Positions 8,829 to 18,250 are shown, numbered from the stretch's first letter. The stretch: DNA of 64,000 nt from Methylocystis sp. SC2 (GCF_000304315.1 NC_018485.1:1272501-1336500), one strand, 5' to 3'. Notes: generated from the sequence alone by a model not told the origin. Made by a program: numbers and translations.

Positions 8829-9971
8829 CTAGCCCGTCGTCTCCTCCGCTTCGCGGACCGTCATCTCGGCGCCGTGCCAGACGAAATCGTCGTAGAGCAG
8901 CGCGTCGATGAACATCACCGGCAGCATCAGGTCGCGCACGATCAGCGCAAAGGGCGTGCGCCAGTCGAGCGGGAAGCCGCAGACCCGCGCCAGCCAGATT
9001 TCGCCGCCGTGCAGCGAAAACACGATGAGCGCCGTGACCAGCGCCACCGTGGAGACGCCGCCGTCGAGCTGAACGGCGGCGTAGGCGCCGAACACGATCG
9101 CCGCAAAACTGCCGTTCATGAATTCGGGAATGTAATGGGCGGGAAAGGTCGCCCGGCGCAGACGCGCCCAGCGCACATGCCGCGAGTAGACTTCGCGCGC
9201 GGTGCGCTTGCCAAGCGGCTGCTCGAAGGGCATGTCGACGAGGCGCACGTCCATGCCCTGCGCGCGGATGACCTTGGTGGACGCCGCGTCTTCGGCGATT
9301 TCGCTCGCCAGCGCGCGAATGCCCCCGGCTCTGTCGAGCACGTCGCGCCGCCACATCATATTCTTGCCCTGCGCGAAGCCGGCGCCGATCGCTTCCGCGC
9401 CATATTGCCAGCGCGCCTGGAACGTATTGAGGATCGCGCATTCGACCGTCGCCCAGAAGCCTTTCGGACGCGAACCGATGGGCATCGACACGCTCATCGC
9501 CGTATTGTCGCGGAACGCGGCGAGCATGGTCTGGATATAGTCGCGCGGCGGCAGCGCGTTGGAGTCGGCGAGGATCACATGATGATGCCGCGCCGCGTCC
9601 CACCCCTTGACGCAATTGTTGAGCTTGGGATTGGCGCTGACATAATCGTCGCCGACGAGCAGCCGCGCCTCGCGCTCGGGATGCGCCGCGATCAGCCGCT
9701 CGACCAGCGGAATGACCGGATCGCTCGGCGACTGCACGCAGAATATGATCTCGTAATCGGGATAGTCGAGATCGAAGGTCGCGCCGAGCGTCTCCTCGCT
9801 GAAGGGCTCCAGCCCGCGCAAGGGCCGCACGATGCTTACCGGCGGCGCATCGTCCGGCGGCGGCAGAGTTCGCTCCCGCGCCCGACATTTTCGGGACATC
9901 AGCGCCATGCTTGTGAAATTGAGGATGAGGATAACGGCGCACCAGCCGGCGCAGATATAGGCCAGGATCAT
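8829..9971 (-). CDS. GT21-type glycosyltransferase (ceramide glucosyltransferase / HpnI-like)
   Basis: 380 residues. N-terminal membrane anchor (ILAYICAGWCAVILILNF), then a GT-A catalytic domain starting PVSIVRPLRGLEP. The signature residues of family GT21 are visible: the first Asp region IIFCVQSPSDPV, the DSNALPP motif, the acidic SEIAEDAASTKVI, and the (R/Q)xxRW motif as RHVRWARL. Two or three C-terminal membrane segments follow. Family members put a sugar on ceramide or, as HpnI, on hopanoid precursors; both lipids are known in alphaproteobacteria, so the acceptor is undecided. It stands alone, with no hopanoid genes nearby. Confidence 0.8.
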   Translation of the reverse strand: MILAYICAGWCAVILILNFTSMALMSRKCRARERTLPPPDDAPPVSIVRPLRGLEPFSEETLGATFDLDYPDYEIIFCVQSPSDPVIPLVERLIAAHPEREARLLVGDDYVSANPKLNNCVKGWDAARHHHVILADSNALPPRDYIQTMLAAFRDNTAMSVSMPIGSRPKGFWATVECAILNTFQARWQYGAEAIGAGFAQGKNMMWRRDVLDRAGGIRALASEIAEDAASTKVIRAQGMDVRLVDMPFEQPLGKRTAREVYSRHVRWARLRRATFPAHYIPEFMNGSFAAIVFGAYAAVQLDGGVSTVALVTALIVFSLHGGEIWLARVCGFPLDWRTPFALIVRDLMLPVMFIDALLYDDFVWHGAEMTVREAEETTG

Positions 9972-10215
9972 GAACGGCGCTTTTGCTTAAGAGTCGTAAC
10001 GGAGAGAATCACAACGCCGGACGCCAGCGGCGTGGCTCGGCTTTCGGCGCGCGACGCCCGGGCGCGGCCATTTCGAAATTCCGCCTGACAAAGACGTCGC
10101 CTCTTGGCAAAAGGAAGGTGGCGCGAGAATCTTCTCCCGACGCGCGGCCGCCGAACATTCCTGCTGAAAACCCTGCTGCTGCATCCCTTGTTGAAACTCC
10201 TGACGAAGCTTCCTC

Positions 10216-11568
10216 ATGACCTCTCCGATCGTTCGTTTCGCGCCCTCGCCGACCGGCCGCATTCACATCGGCAACGCGCGCGTCGCGCTATTCAACTTTC
10301 TGTTCGCCGCCGCCAACTTTGGACGATTCGCGCTACGGTTCGATGACACTGATTTTGCTAGATCCAGCGAGGAATTCGCGCGTGGAATCGAGGTTGATCT
10401 CGCCTGGCTGGGCGTCGTTCCGCATGCGGTTTTCCGCCAGTCGGCGCGCGTCGCGCTCTATGAGGACGCCGCCGATCGCCTGCGGCGCTCCGGCCGCCTC
10501 TACCCTTGCTATGAAACCCAGGAAGAGTTGGACAAGCGCCGCAAGATGCAGCAGGCGCGCGGGCTGCCCCCAGTTTACGATCGTGCGGCGCTGCGCCTGA
10601 GCGCGTCTGACCGCGCCGCGCTCGAAGCCGAGGGTCGACGGCCGCACTGGCGATTCATGCTCGAGCCGGGCGTCGCCGAATGGAATGATCTTGTGCGCGG
10701 TCCGGCGCATATCGACTGTTCGGCCCTGTCGGACCCGGTCCTGATCCGCGAGGACGGCAGTTTTCTTTACACGCTGCCCTCGGTCGTCGACGACATCGAC
10801 ATGCGGATCACCCATGTGATTCGCGGCGAAGACCACGTCACCAATACGGCCGTGCAGTTGCAGCTCATCCGAGCGCTTGCGCCTGATGCGCCGGCGCCGA
10901 TTTTCGCGCATCATAATCTTCTCATCGGCGCGGGCGGCGAAGCGCTGTCGAAGCGAACCGGATCGCTCTCCATCGCCTCGCTGCGCGAAGAAGGCTATGA
11001 GCCCCTCGCCGTCGCCGCGCTCGCGACGCTGACCGGCTCCTCCGACAATGTCCACGCCGTCCGCTCGCTCGACGAACTCGCGCAGAGTTTCAATCTGTCG
11101 CATGTCTCGCGCAATCCGGCGCGTTTCGACCCCGCCGATCTTGAGACTCTGACGCACCGGACGCTTGCGCTCTACGAATATGACGACGTGCGCGAGCGGC
11201 TCGAAGCCTTGACGATCGTCGGCCGCAAGGCGGAGCCCTTATGGCGCGCGGCGCGCGGCAATCTTGCGCGCTTCGACGATATTCTGACATGGTGGCGCGT
11301 CGTGGACGCGGAGATCGAGCCGATCCGCGAGGATAAATCATTCCTGCAAGACGCGGCGCAGCTTTTGCCGTCGGAGCCTTGGGACGAGACCACATGGGCG
11401 GCCTGGACGAGCGACATCAAGACGGCGACCGGCAGAAAGGGCAAGGCGCTCTTTCACCCGCTGCGGCTGGCGCTGACCGGCGCCGAGAGCGGGCCGGAGC
11501 TCGCCGCGCTGCTGCCGCTCATCGGCCACGCCAAGGCGCTCGCGCGACTTGTCGGCGCCCGCGAATGA
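10216..11568 (+). CDS. gltX: Glutamyl-tRNA synthetase (second, GluRS2-like type)
   Basis: 450 residues, class I aminoacyl-tRNA synthetase charging glutamate. The HIGH signature is HIGN at residues 17-20 (FAPSPTGRIHIGN) and the KMSKS equivalent is ALSKRTGSLS. The middle part carries RGEDHVTNTAVQLQLIRAL. The altered KMSKS with KRTGSLSIASLREEGYEPLAV is characteristic of the second gltX copy found in many alphaproteobacteria; the canonical copy would be elsewhere. Start is ATG at 10216. The downstream small membrane gene starts inside or just after its end. Confidence 0.93.
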   Translation: MTSPIVRFAPSPTGRIHIGNARVALFNFLFAAANFGRFALRFDDTDFARSSEEFARGIEVDLAWLGVVPHAVFRQSARVALYEDAADRLRRSGRLYPCYETQEELDKRRKMQQARGLPPVYDRAALRLSASDRAALEAEGRRPHWRFMLEPGVAEWNDLVRGPAHIDCSALSDPVLIREDGSFLYTLPSVVDDIDMRITHVIRGEDHVTNTAVQLQLIRALAPDAPAPIFAHHNLLIGAGGEALSKRTGSLSIASLREEGYEPLAVAALATLTGSSDNVHAVRSLDELAQSFNLSHVSRNPARFDPADLETLTHRTLALYEYDDVRERLEALTIVGRKAEPLWRAARGNLARFDDILTWWRVVDAEIEPIREDKSFLQDAAQLLPSEPWDETTWAAWTSDIKTATGRKGKALFHPLRLALTGAESGPELAALLPLIGHAKALARLVGARE

Positions 11569-11581
11569 AAGCGAAGCGCTC

Positions 11582-11974
11582 GTGACGTTTCTGGCGAGCA
11601 TCCACGAGATCATCAACTTCGCGGGTCTGGCGCTCGACGTCGTCGGCGTGCTGATCATCGTCGCCGGCGCGGTCCTGTCGACGCTCGCTTTTCTGACGCC
11701 CTGGAGAGCGCGCCCCCTCACCTATCGCGGCTACCGAAAGAATGTCGGCCGCTCGATCCTGCTCGGGTTGGAGTTCCTCGTCGGCGGCGACATCATCCGG
11801 ACCGTCTCCGTCGAACATCCAAGCCTCGAGAACGTCTTCGTGCTCGGCCTGATCGTGATGATCCGCACGGCGATGAGCTTTACGATGGAGGCGGAGCTCG
11901 AAGGCCGCTGGCCGTGGCAGGGCCGAAGCCTGGAGACGGCGGCGCCAAGCGAAGATGAATCGGCGCCGTCATAG
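11582..11974 (+). CDS. DUF1622 family membrane protein
   Basis: About 130 residues, with three predicted membrane segments (IINFAGLALDVVGVLIIVAGAVL, SILLGLEFLVGGDII, VFVLGLIVMIRTAMSF) and the family pattern RKNVGRSILLGLEFLVGGDIIRTV. The C-terminus is short, acidic and polar. I place the start at GTG 11582; an in-frame TTG at 11549 would overlap gltX by 20 bases and add 11 residues. Function unknown. Close spacing to gltX suggests co-transcription. Confidence 0.75.
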   Translation: MTFLASIHEIINFAGLALDVVGVLIIVAGAVLSTLAFLTPWRARPLTYRGYRKNVGRSILLGLEFLVGGDIIRTVSVEHPSLENVFVLGLIVMIRTAMSFTMEAELEGRWPWQGRSLETAAPSEDESAPS

Positions 11975-12280
11975 AATAAGTTTTGCTATTAATAACTACC
12001 TGTCCCGAAGTTTCGTCCGTGCGCTCTTACCACGGACCCATCCTTTCTCTTGGACATCCATGAACACAAAGAGCTCCAAGCCGGCACAAAGATATTGGGG
12101 CGTGCAAATCAAAAGTACACTCCCGTTGTCCGGCTTGCCAACGGTCCTCCAATTTGAGCTATGATGCCGTTGATACTAACAAAATACGGGCCGTCGACGC
12201 CACATGGCAAAGTCCTCATTTCGATCTGCAGAACATCAGCTAAGTTTGATATCGATTCGCTGTTATGTAAATCAGTGAAG
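11975..12280. other. Intergenic, composition change, no gene seen
   Basis: About 300 bases in which GC-rich host DNA gives way to AT-rich sequence. Short open frames occur, but none has a credible ribosome-binding sequence. It marks the left edge of the foreign-looking gene at 12.3-13.8 kb; no direct repeat or tRNA was found at this edge. Confidence 0.4.
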
Positions 12281-13812
12281 ATGATGACCGTTGACGAAAT
12301 ATTTCGCTCTCTTACAAATATACCAATCGTCGACATAATGGAAGATCGTCGGATCGAACGAAAGGTTGTTGGCGTATCCGCAAGGTCCCTGTCAGATTAC
12401 TTTTCAATATTTGCGAACACGCCGCCAGATGGCGGTATAATCTTAATTGGAGTTGATGACGACGGCAGTGTATCAGGATGCGATGCCGCAAACCAACATC
12501 ATGTCAATGAGCTAGAGCGATCGGGGGACGTCCATTGCCCAGATGCGCGCTATGAATTGCAAACAGTGAGATGCCTCAACAAGAATGGTTCCCCTGACTT
12601 CATTCTCGGGATCCGTGTCCACTATCGACATGACAAGGTGGTTGAGACGAACCAAGGCGAGGCCTTCATTCGAAGGGGCGAATCGCGTCGGAAACTGACG
12701 GATGATGAAAAGCGCGACCTACGGAACGCAAAGGGCCAACTAGATTTAGAGCAGGAGCCGGTGCCCCTGCTGTATCCAGACGATTTCAAAGCGCATCTGA
12801 TCAGTCAGTATGTATCTAGCGTGCGCGCCGCGCGTAGGTTGTCCGCCGAGCTTTCGCCAGAAGAAATCCTCGAAATTCGCCACCTAGGCAAAATCAAGAA
12901 CGGAAAATTTCACGCGAATTTGGCCTGCGCTCTCCTGTTCGCTAAAGACATTGAATCTATCGTTCCTGGGTGCCGCATCCGCTTTTTTAGGTTTGACGGG
13001 ACCGTCGAAAAAACGGGCGAAGATTACAATGTCATAAAAAGCGAGTGGATCGAAGGAACTGTGTCCGAGTTGATAGTTGAAGCTCAGAAGGTAATATCGA
13101 GCCAAGTAAGAGAGTTTAGTAAGCTTGGAAAAGACAATAAGTTCTACTCTGTTCCTGAGTATCCAGAACAGGCCTGGTACGAAGCTGTCGTTAACGCGTG
13201 TGTTCATCGTTCGTACGCACTAAAAAACATGAATATATTTGTGAAAATGTTTGATGACCGCCTAGTTGTGGAAAGCCCCGGCGGGTTCCCTCCATTTGTT
13301 ACGGCTGATAACATTTACGACATGCATCAGCCTCGAAATCCACATTTTGATGGATGCGATGTTTTACTTGAAATTTGTTCAATGTGCGCATGAAGGAACA
13401 CGACGCATACGTGATTATATGCAAAAAATCTGGACTTCCTGCGCCAATATTCGCGCAAAAAGAAATAGGCAGTGCGCTTGTTCAAGTTACGTTGAAAAAC
13501 GATATTGACCACAGAAAGGTTTTCGTTGACACAGACGCCTTCAATGTTTTAGGTGAAGGTCTTGCAAAATCTCTTGGCGATTATGAAAGGCGAATTGTAA
13601 ATTTTATTGCTGAAAATAGAACCATAAACGTCACGCAAGCAAGCAATCTAATCGGAAGACGTTGGCAGGCTTGCAAAAAAATACTAACGGGATTGGTTGA
13701 TAGGGGAATTTTAGACCACATCCATAGCAAGGAAATTGAACGCGATGCTTCTCAATATTACGCTCTGAAAAAGAAATTTAGCGATAAGATCAAATCTGCC
13801 GGCCCTGAATAA
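12281..13812 (+). pseudogene. AlbA_2/Schlafen-type ATP-binding protein gene, interrupted by two +1 frameshifts
   Basis: The first part (from ATG 12281, after GTGAAG) encodes an AlbA_2 (Schlafen-like) nucleic-acid-binding domain: RRIERKVVGVSARSLSDYFSIFANTPPDGGIILIGVDDDG. A divergent ATPase-type region follows, ending AWYEAVVNACVHRSY...ESPGGFPPFV, as in RecG-like or Schlafen-associated bacterial regulators. After HQPRNPH near 13340 the expected continuation LMDAMFYLKFVQCAHEGTRR lies in the next frame. After DYMQK near 13430 the sequence moves one frame further to SGLPAPIFAQKEIGSAL. Both shifts fall in homopolymers (TTTT, AAAAAA), so true pseudogenisation and sequencing error are both possible. 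The last 80 residues look like a winged-helix domain. AT-rich and isolated, hence probably acquired; relatives are often linked with defence islands. Confidence 0.7.
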
Positions 13813-14048
13813 AGGTGTATTGAGAAAGTCCCGGACCAAAATTCATACCTATGTTTTTTTGAGCGCAGAGAAGTCAGTGAAAAGAACTTGAGCATAATAT
13901 CACACGGGCATGGGAGTTCTTGAAAAAGGTCGCCGGCGAGATTCACGTCGAGCACAAAGCGTCAGCGCCTCCTTCCCAAGACAGTTCCTGATGAAGATCC
14001 AGTTGCTTCTTCTAACGAGGCCTTTCAAACGCGCCTGTCATTCGCCCG

Positions 14049-14621
14049 CTAAGGCAGCACCGAAACGCCGAACAGCCAGGGGTGCAGATAGAGCACGATG
14101 AGAAACAGCGCCGTTCCGACGCCGAGCGCGATCGCGTCGCCGCGCGTGAATTGCGAAATCCGCGGCGCGCCCCCGTCGCCGCGCTTCTTCACCGCGACGC
14201 GGTCGAAGACGCCCCAGGCGAGAAAAGACCCGAACAGGATCATGCCGCCGAGATCGCCATTGACGAGAAGATGCGCCAGCGCCCAGCTCTTTATCGCGAC
14301 GAGCGTCGGATGGCGCAGCGCGCCGCGAATGCGGCCTGGCGGCGCGCGACGGCTCACGATCGCGACGAAAGCGAACCAGACGAGCGGCATGGCGAGATGG
14401 CGCCCCCACGACGGCGGCGTCCAGACATAGATCAGGCCCTCTGCGCGATAACGAATGAAACCATAGACGATGAGCCCGAGACCGATAGCGGCGACGATCC
14501 CGTAGGCCGCCTTATAGGTCTGAAGGCCGTAGCGCTCGATCAGACCGGCGCGCGTCTCGCGAAAGCTCGTCAGCGTATGGACCCCGAGAAAAATCACGAT
14601 TCCGAGAATGAGAATAAGCAT
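14049..14621 (-). CDS. NnrU family membrane protein
   Basis: 190 residues, five or six membrane segments. The start LILILGIVIFLGVHTLTSF and the internal RHLAMPLVWFAFV, IRGALRHPTLVAIKSWALAHLLVNGDLGGMILFGSFLAWGV are typical of NnrU, first named for a role near nitrite/nitric-oxide reduction genes but widespread in bacteria without denitrification; it resembles isoprenylcysteine methyltransferase-like membrane proteins. The ATG at 14621 has a GGCGGAG upstream sequence. No denitrification gene is nearby, so the function here is undefined. Confidence 0.85.
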   Translation of the reverse strand: MLILILGIVIFLGVHTLTSFRETRAGLIERYGLQTYKAAYGIVAAIGLGLIVYGFIRYRAEGLIYVWTPPSWGRHLAMPLVWFAFVAIVSRRAPPGRIRGALRHPTLVAIKSWALAHLLVNGDLGGMILFGSFLAWGVFDRVAVKKRGDGGAPRISQFTRGDAIALGVGTALFLIVLYLHPWLFGVSVLP

Positions 14622-14651
14622 GGGTTCTCCGCCTTCCGGATCAATTCGCGT

Positions 14652-14999
14652 CTAAAAGCACCGCACCTGCGCCTCGGCCTGGGCGCGGCGCAACTCTTGA
14701 AGCATATCGCGGGCCGCGTCCGTGTTGCGCATCAGCGCGCCGACCTGCCCCGCCTGCTGATTGACGCTCGCGACGGTCTCGGCCGTGACATACCGCTCAT
14801 AAGGCAGAATGGTCGCGATGACGTCTATGGAGCACGAGCACTGCTCCAAGGAGAGGCGCGAATCGCCATTCGCCTTCATGCAGCCGAAGACGTAATCGGC
14901 GCGCGCGGAGGTCGGATAGTCGTTGAGATCCGCCGCCCGCGCCCAAGCGCCCGCAAGCGGAAGCAGCGCGACAGTGAGGAATTTCGATACCGGGCGCAT
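14652..14999 (-). CDS. Small exported Cys-rich protein
   Basis: 115 residues with a signal peptide (MRPVSKFLTVALLPLAGAWARA, predicted cut before ADLN). The mature part is helical and has cysteines in VFGCMK, EQCSCSID and the C-terminal RCF. The CSC pair and a Cys at the extreme end suggest disulphides or metal binding. An upstream ATG at 15050 is possible, but 14999 gives the signal peptide directly. It lies 30 bases before NnrU on the same strand and is divergent from the next exported protein. Family not recognised. Confidence 0.65.
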   Translation of the reverse strand: MRPVSKFLTVALLPLAGAWARAADLNDYPTSARADYVFGCMKANGDSRLSLEQCSCSIDVIATILPYERYVTAETVASVNQQAGQVGALMRNTDAARDMLQELRRAQAEAQVRCF

Positions 15000-15141
15000 C
15001 TTTTTCGTTCCTGCCGGGTTCTTTCCTTGGACAGAATATCGCATGCGCATGGGCGACGCACCGAACCGCTATTCGACGAAGGGATGGCGCGCAAGCTGAG
15101 TTTCGGAGCGGCCTCGCCCAGCTTTGAACAGGGAGGACGGC

Positions 15142-15720
15142 ATGTCGAAGCCTTTTAGTCCTATTTGGTTGCTGATGTTGGCGGCGCTCGTCTGCGCGCC
15201 TCTGTCGCTCGCTTTCGCTCATGGCGCGATGCAGCGCCAGCAGAACGTCTGCATGCTGAAAATCGGCCCGGATTTCATGTATTTCTCCGGCTACCAGCCT
15301 GCGGCGTCGCGCAACAGGTTCTGTGAGGACATTCCCACGATCGGCGCGACGATTTTCGTCCTCGATTATGCTCAGGACGAGATGCGGGAAATGTCGACGG
15401 ACTTTCGCATCATCCGCGACATCGGCGACAAGGAGCCGCAGGACCGCCTCGACGCGGCCACGGTGGCCTATCTGCCGCCAAAGGTCTATCCGGCCGGCAC
15501 GCTGAATTTTGAACATGTCTTCAACGAGACCGGCCAATTCGTGGGAATCGTCACGGTCGACGGTCCGAACGGCGAGCACTGGGTGTCGCGGTTCCCCTTC
15601 ACGGTCGGCGGACGGCCGCTGTTCGCGCGGATGCCTTACTTTCTTTTTGCGGCCGCCGGCGTTCTGGCTCTCGTGCTTTTCGTTTGGGAAAAGGATGACC
15701 AAAGCGCGCGCCGCGCTTAG
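15142..15720 (+). CDS. Exported protein with C-terminal membrane anchor
   Basis: 192 residues. N-terminal signal (IWLLMLAALVCAPLSLAFA), a periplasmic domain of about 130 residues containing two cysteines (NVCMLK, RFCEDI) and a beta-sandwich-like end (LNFEHVFNETGQFVGIVTVDGPNGEH), then one membrane segment (YFLFAAAGVLALVLFVW) and a short charged tail. The ATG at 15142 follows AGGGAGGAC. Divergent from the Cys-rich exported protein; the two may act together in the periplasm, but no pathway can be assigned. Confidence 0.65.
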   Translation: MSKPFSPIWLLMLAALVCAPLSLAFAHGAMQRQQNVCMLKIGPDFMYFSGYQPAASRNRFCEDIPTIGATIFVLDYAQDEMREMSTDFRIIRDIGDKEPQDRLDAATVAYLPPKVYPAGTLNFEHVFNETGQFVGIVTVDGPNGEHWVSRFPFTVGGRPLFARMPYFLFAAAGVLALVLFVWEKDDQSARRA

Positions 15721-16091
15721 GCGGCGCTTATCCATCACATAAAACCATGTGATCGATAGGAATCGCTAAAATCACAATGTCGAGCAGGTTCTCATCGAAA
15801 AAGTCCGTCAACTTTTTCGGGACCCTGTTCTGGGCGGACGACGGCGCGGCGTCATGCGGGCGTTAATTTGGACGCGCATAGATTGCGCCGAGCCTCCTGA
15901 ACGTGCTGCGTATCAGGAAGGCTCAAACGCCGGGCCGGAGGTACGTCCGGCGTTTTTTATTTTGGAGAGCCGCCGGCGGCCGCGAAGGGCCAGAATTTCA
16001 AAAAAACTATGTGATTTTCACGACTTAACCATGTAGGGCTCTTGCCGAAGCCGCACCGTCTTGTCATCATCGCGGCTGGCTGGGGGCCGCG
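15721..16091. other. Intergenic region with stem-loops, no protein gene
   Basis: Contains an ATCACAT-N6-ATGTGAT inverted repeat at 15734-15753, a bulged 10-bp stem-loop at 15891-15923 (AGCCTCCTGA against TCAGGAAGGCT), and directly after it an intrinsic terminator (15926-15960). The tandem hairpins could close the upstream transcript or be the 3' end of a small RNA. Confidence 0.45.
15926..15960 (+). terminator. Rho-independent terminator
   Basis: AACGCCGG (15926-15933) pairs with CCGGCGTT (15947-15954), with a 13-base loop, followed by TTTTATTTT. Plus-strand orientation; about 205 bases after the exported-protein gene and 130 bases before the winged-helix/TPR gene. Confidence 0.75.
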
Positions 16092-17405
16092 ATGGGCGAG
16101 TTGGTGAAGCGATTTTCCGGATTCAGTTACAGCGCACAGGGCGGACTGCAGCGCGACGGCAAGCGCATTCATCTTGGCCCGCAGGCGCGTCAACTTCTTG
16201 AAATGCTTCTGGAATCTCCTGGCGCCCTGATCACCAAGGGCGAAATTGCCGCGCGGCTGTGGCCGGATCGCGCCGCGTCCGATGATTCCATCGACCGCTG
16301 CGCCTATCTTTTGCGCAAGCCCCTGCGCGACGCCGGCGGCGAGGAGCTGATCGCCACCGCCTATGGCCGCGGGCTGTCGCTGCGCGGGACGGTCGAGACC
16401 ATCGACCAATGCGCCGCGCAAACGCTCCGTCTCGCCCCGTTGAGCGAGCCGCATATCCTCGATCTCTGGCAGACCGCCTACGAGCTTGCCGGCGACCGCA
16501 CGCGAGAGGGCTTCGCGCGCGCGCAGGAAGCGATCGCATCCGCCGCCCAGATCGACCCCGGCAACCCGGCGGTCTGGGCTCTCGCCGCCGACATCGCCGC
16601 CGGCCGGGTCGTACGCGGGTTTCTTCGTCCCGCCCAGGCGGCGGCGATGATCGAGGACTTCGCCGGCCGGGCGCTCGACGCCCTGCGCGATCATACGCCG
16701 GCGCTGGCGGTTCTCGGCTGGGCCCGCGGCGCGCTCAGGGGCAAGATCGCCGAGGGCCTCGCGCTCCTCGATCAGGCCGTCGCCGTTGATCCGCTCTACG
16801 GCAAAGCGCGCGTCTACCGCAGTTGGCTGCTCGCGGCGGCCGATCGTCTCGACGACGGCCTCGCCGACTGCGAAGAGGGCCTCGTCAACTCGCCGCATGA
16901 CCAGGCGCTGCTGTCGGTGCGCGCATGGCTCATTCTCTGCGCCGGCGACCTCGAGCGGGCGCGCCGCTATGCGCGCGACGGGCTCGACTTAAGGCCCGAC
17001 GCCGCGACGCTGCATCTCGTGATGTCCATCGCCTACAGCCTTCAGGGCCTTCACGAACAGGCGGTGAGCACGGCGCGCCGCGCCGTCGCCTCCAGCCCAG
17101 ACGATCCCTTCCAATCGAGCGTGCTCGCCTACGCCCTCGCCCGCGCCGGCCGCGCCGAGGAGGCGCAAGCGCTCATAGGCAGGCTCGTCCAAGACGAGGA
17201 GCTCTACGCGCCGCCCTGCTTCCTCGGCGCGGCGTTTTTCGCTCTGGGCAAGCGCGCCGAGGCCCTCGAAGCGATTCGGCGCGGCCTTTCCGACGGCTGT
17301 CCCTGGAGTTCCTTCGCACGCGTCGATCCGCGCTTCGTCGCCTTGCGCGGCGCCATCGACGGTTTCGGCCGCCCGCAACAGGCCGAGGCGCGCCCCGCCG
17401 GTTGA
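16092..17405 (+). CDS. Winged-helix (OmpR/CadC type) regulator with TPR domain
   Basis: 437 residues. Residues 5-100 form an OmpR/PhoB-type winged helix (LGPQARQLLEMLLESPGALITKGEIAARLWPD...SIDRCAYLLRKPLRDAGGEELIATAYGRGLSL). Residues about 120-430 are helical repeats of the TPR kind (for example AQEAIASAAQIDPGNPAVWALAADIAAG, ARDGLDLRPDAATLHLVMSIAYSLQG). This is the HilA-like architecture: DNA binding plus a TPR sensor or protein-interaction domain, without a receiver domain. No membrane segment, so it differs from CadC. Target and signal unknown. Start ATG 16092. Confidence 0.8.
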   Translation: MGELVKRFSGFSYSAQGGLQRDGKRIHLGPQARQLLEMLLESPGALITKGEIAARLWPDRAASDDSIDRCAYLLRKPLRDAGGEELIATAYGRGLSLRGTVETIDQCAAQTLRLAPLSEPHILDLWQTAYELAGDRTREGFARAQEAIASAAQIDPGNPAVWALAADIAAGRVVRGFLRPAQAAAMIEDFAGRALDALRDHTPALAVLGWARGALRGKIAEGLALLDQAVAVDPLYGKARVYRSWLLAAADRLDDGLADCEEGLVNSPHDQALLSVRAWLILCAGDLERARRYARDGLDLRPDAATLHLVMSIAYSLQGLHEQAVSTARRAVASSPDDPFQSSVLAYALARAGRAEEAQALIGRLVQDEELYAPPCFLGAAFFALGKRAEALEAIRRGLSDGCPWSSFARVDPRFVALRGAIDGFGRPQQAEARPAG

Positions 17406-17461
17406 AATTGCCCGCCTCAGCGCTTATTGGCGCTGCACAGCATTCTTCCGGAAGGAAAAAA

Positions 17462-17866
17462 ATGATCGGCCGTCTGAACCATGTCGCTATCGCCGTCGAT
17501 AGCGTCGAAAAGGCTTCCGCCATCTACCGCGACGCGCTGGGAGCGAAGGTTTCGGCGCCGGAATGCGTCGCGGCGCACGGCGTGACGGTCGTTTTCGTCG
17601 AATTGCCGAACACCAAGATCGAGCTGCTCGAACCATATGGCGAAAACTCGCCGATCGCGGGCTTCGTCGCGAAAAACCCAGCCGGCGGCATCCATCACAT
17701 CTGCTATGAGGTCGAAGACATTATCGCGGCGCGCGAGCAGCTTAAGGCCTCGGGCGCGCGCGTGTTGGGCGACGGAGAGCCAAGGATCGGCGCGCATGGC
17801 AAGCCCGTGCTGTTTCTGCATCCCAAGGACTTCTGCGGCGCCTTGATCGAACTCGAGCAGGCTTAA
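17462..17866 (+). CDS. mce: Methylmalonyl-CoA epimerase
   Basis: 134 residues, glyoxalase/VOC fold with two beta-alpha-beta-beta-beta halves. Starts LNHVAIAVDSVEKASAIYRDALG; metal ligands are expected at the His in NHVAIAV, the Glu in IELLEP, the His in GGIHHICYEV and the Glu near the end (ALIELEQA). Interconverts (S)- and (R)-methylmalonyl-CoA in propionyl-CoA metabolism or, in serine-cycle methylotrophs, in the ethylmalonyl-CoA pathway. GGAAGG lies before ATG 17462. Followed 5 bases later by the DUF1467 gene, a linkage common in alphaproteobacteria. Confidence 0.92.
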   Translation: MIGRLNHVAIAVDSVEKASAIYRDALGAKVSAPECVAAHGVTVVFVELPNTKIELLEPYGENSPIAGFVAKNPAGGIHHICYEVEDIIAAREQLKASGARVLGDGEPRIGAHGKPVLFLHPKDFCGALIELEQA

Positions 17867-17871
17867 GGCGG

Positions 17872-18108
17872 ATGCCCTTTTCCCTGCCGCTGGCGGCGGC
17901 GATCTATCTGACGATCTGGTGGATCGTGCTGTTCGCCGTGCTGCCGCTCGGCGTTCGCTCGTCCGAAGAGGCCGAAGAAGAACTTCCCGAGGGCGCCGAC
18001 CCCGGCGCCCCCGCCTCGCCCGATCTCTTGAAAAAAGCGGGGATCACGACGGTGGTCTCGGCCGTCCTCTTCGGCCTGCTGGCGCTTTTCGCCAAGCTCA
18101 CGACGTAA
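17872..18108 (+). CDS. DUF1467 family protein
   Basis: 78 residues, two membrane segments (AAAIYLTIWWIVLFAVLPLGV and ITTVVSAVLFGLLALFA) around an acidic loop EEAEEELPEGADPGAP. This is the standard size and layout of DUF1467, almost always adjacent to mce as here. Function unknown. Confidence 0.85.
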   Translation: MPFSLPLAAAIYLTIWWIVLFAVLPLGVRSSEEAEEELPEGADPGAPASPDLLKKAGITTVVSAVLFGLLALFAKLTT

Positions 18109-18250
18109 GCGGGCGCGGTCGCCCGCCGGGGGTTGACCGTCCCGCCGCCCGCCGGTAGTTGATCGCCAAGCGTGGGACGGACGCCCCGCACGGCCGAACG
18201 GACCGACCCGCTCAGTCGACTACGGCGGCGCCGCCCGCCGCCTCTGGAGC

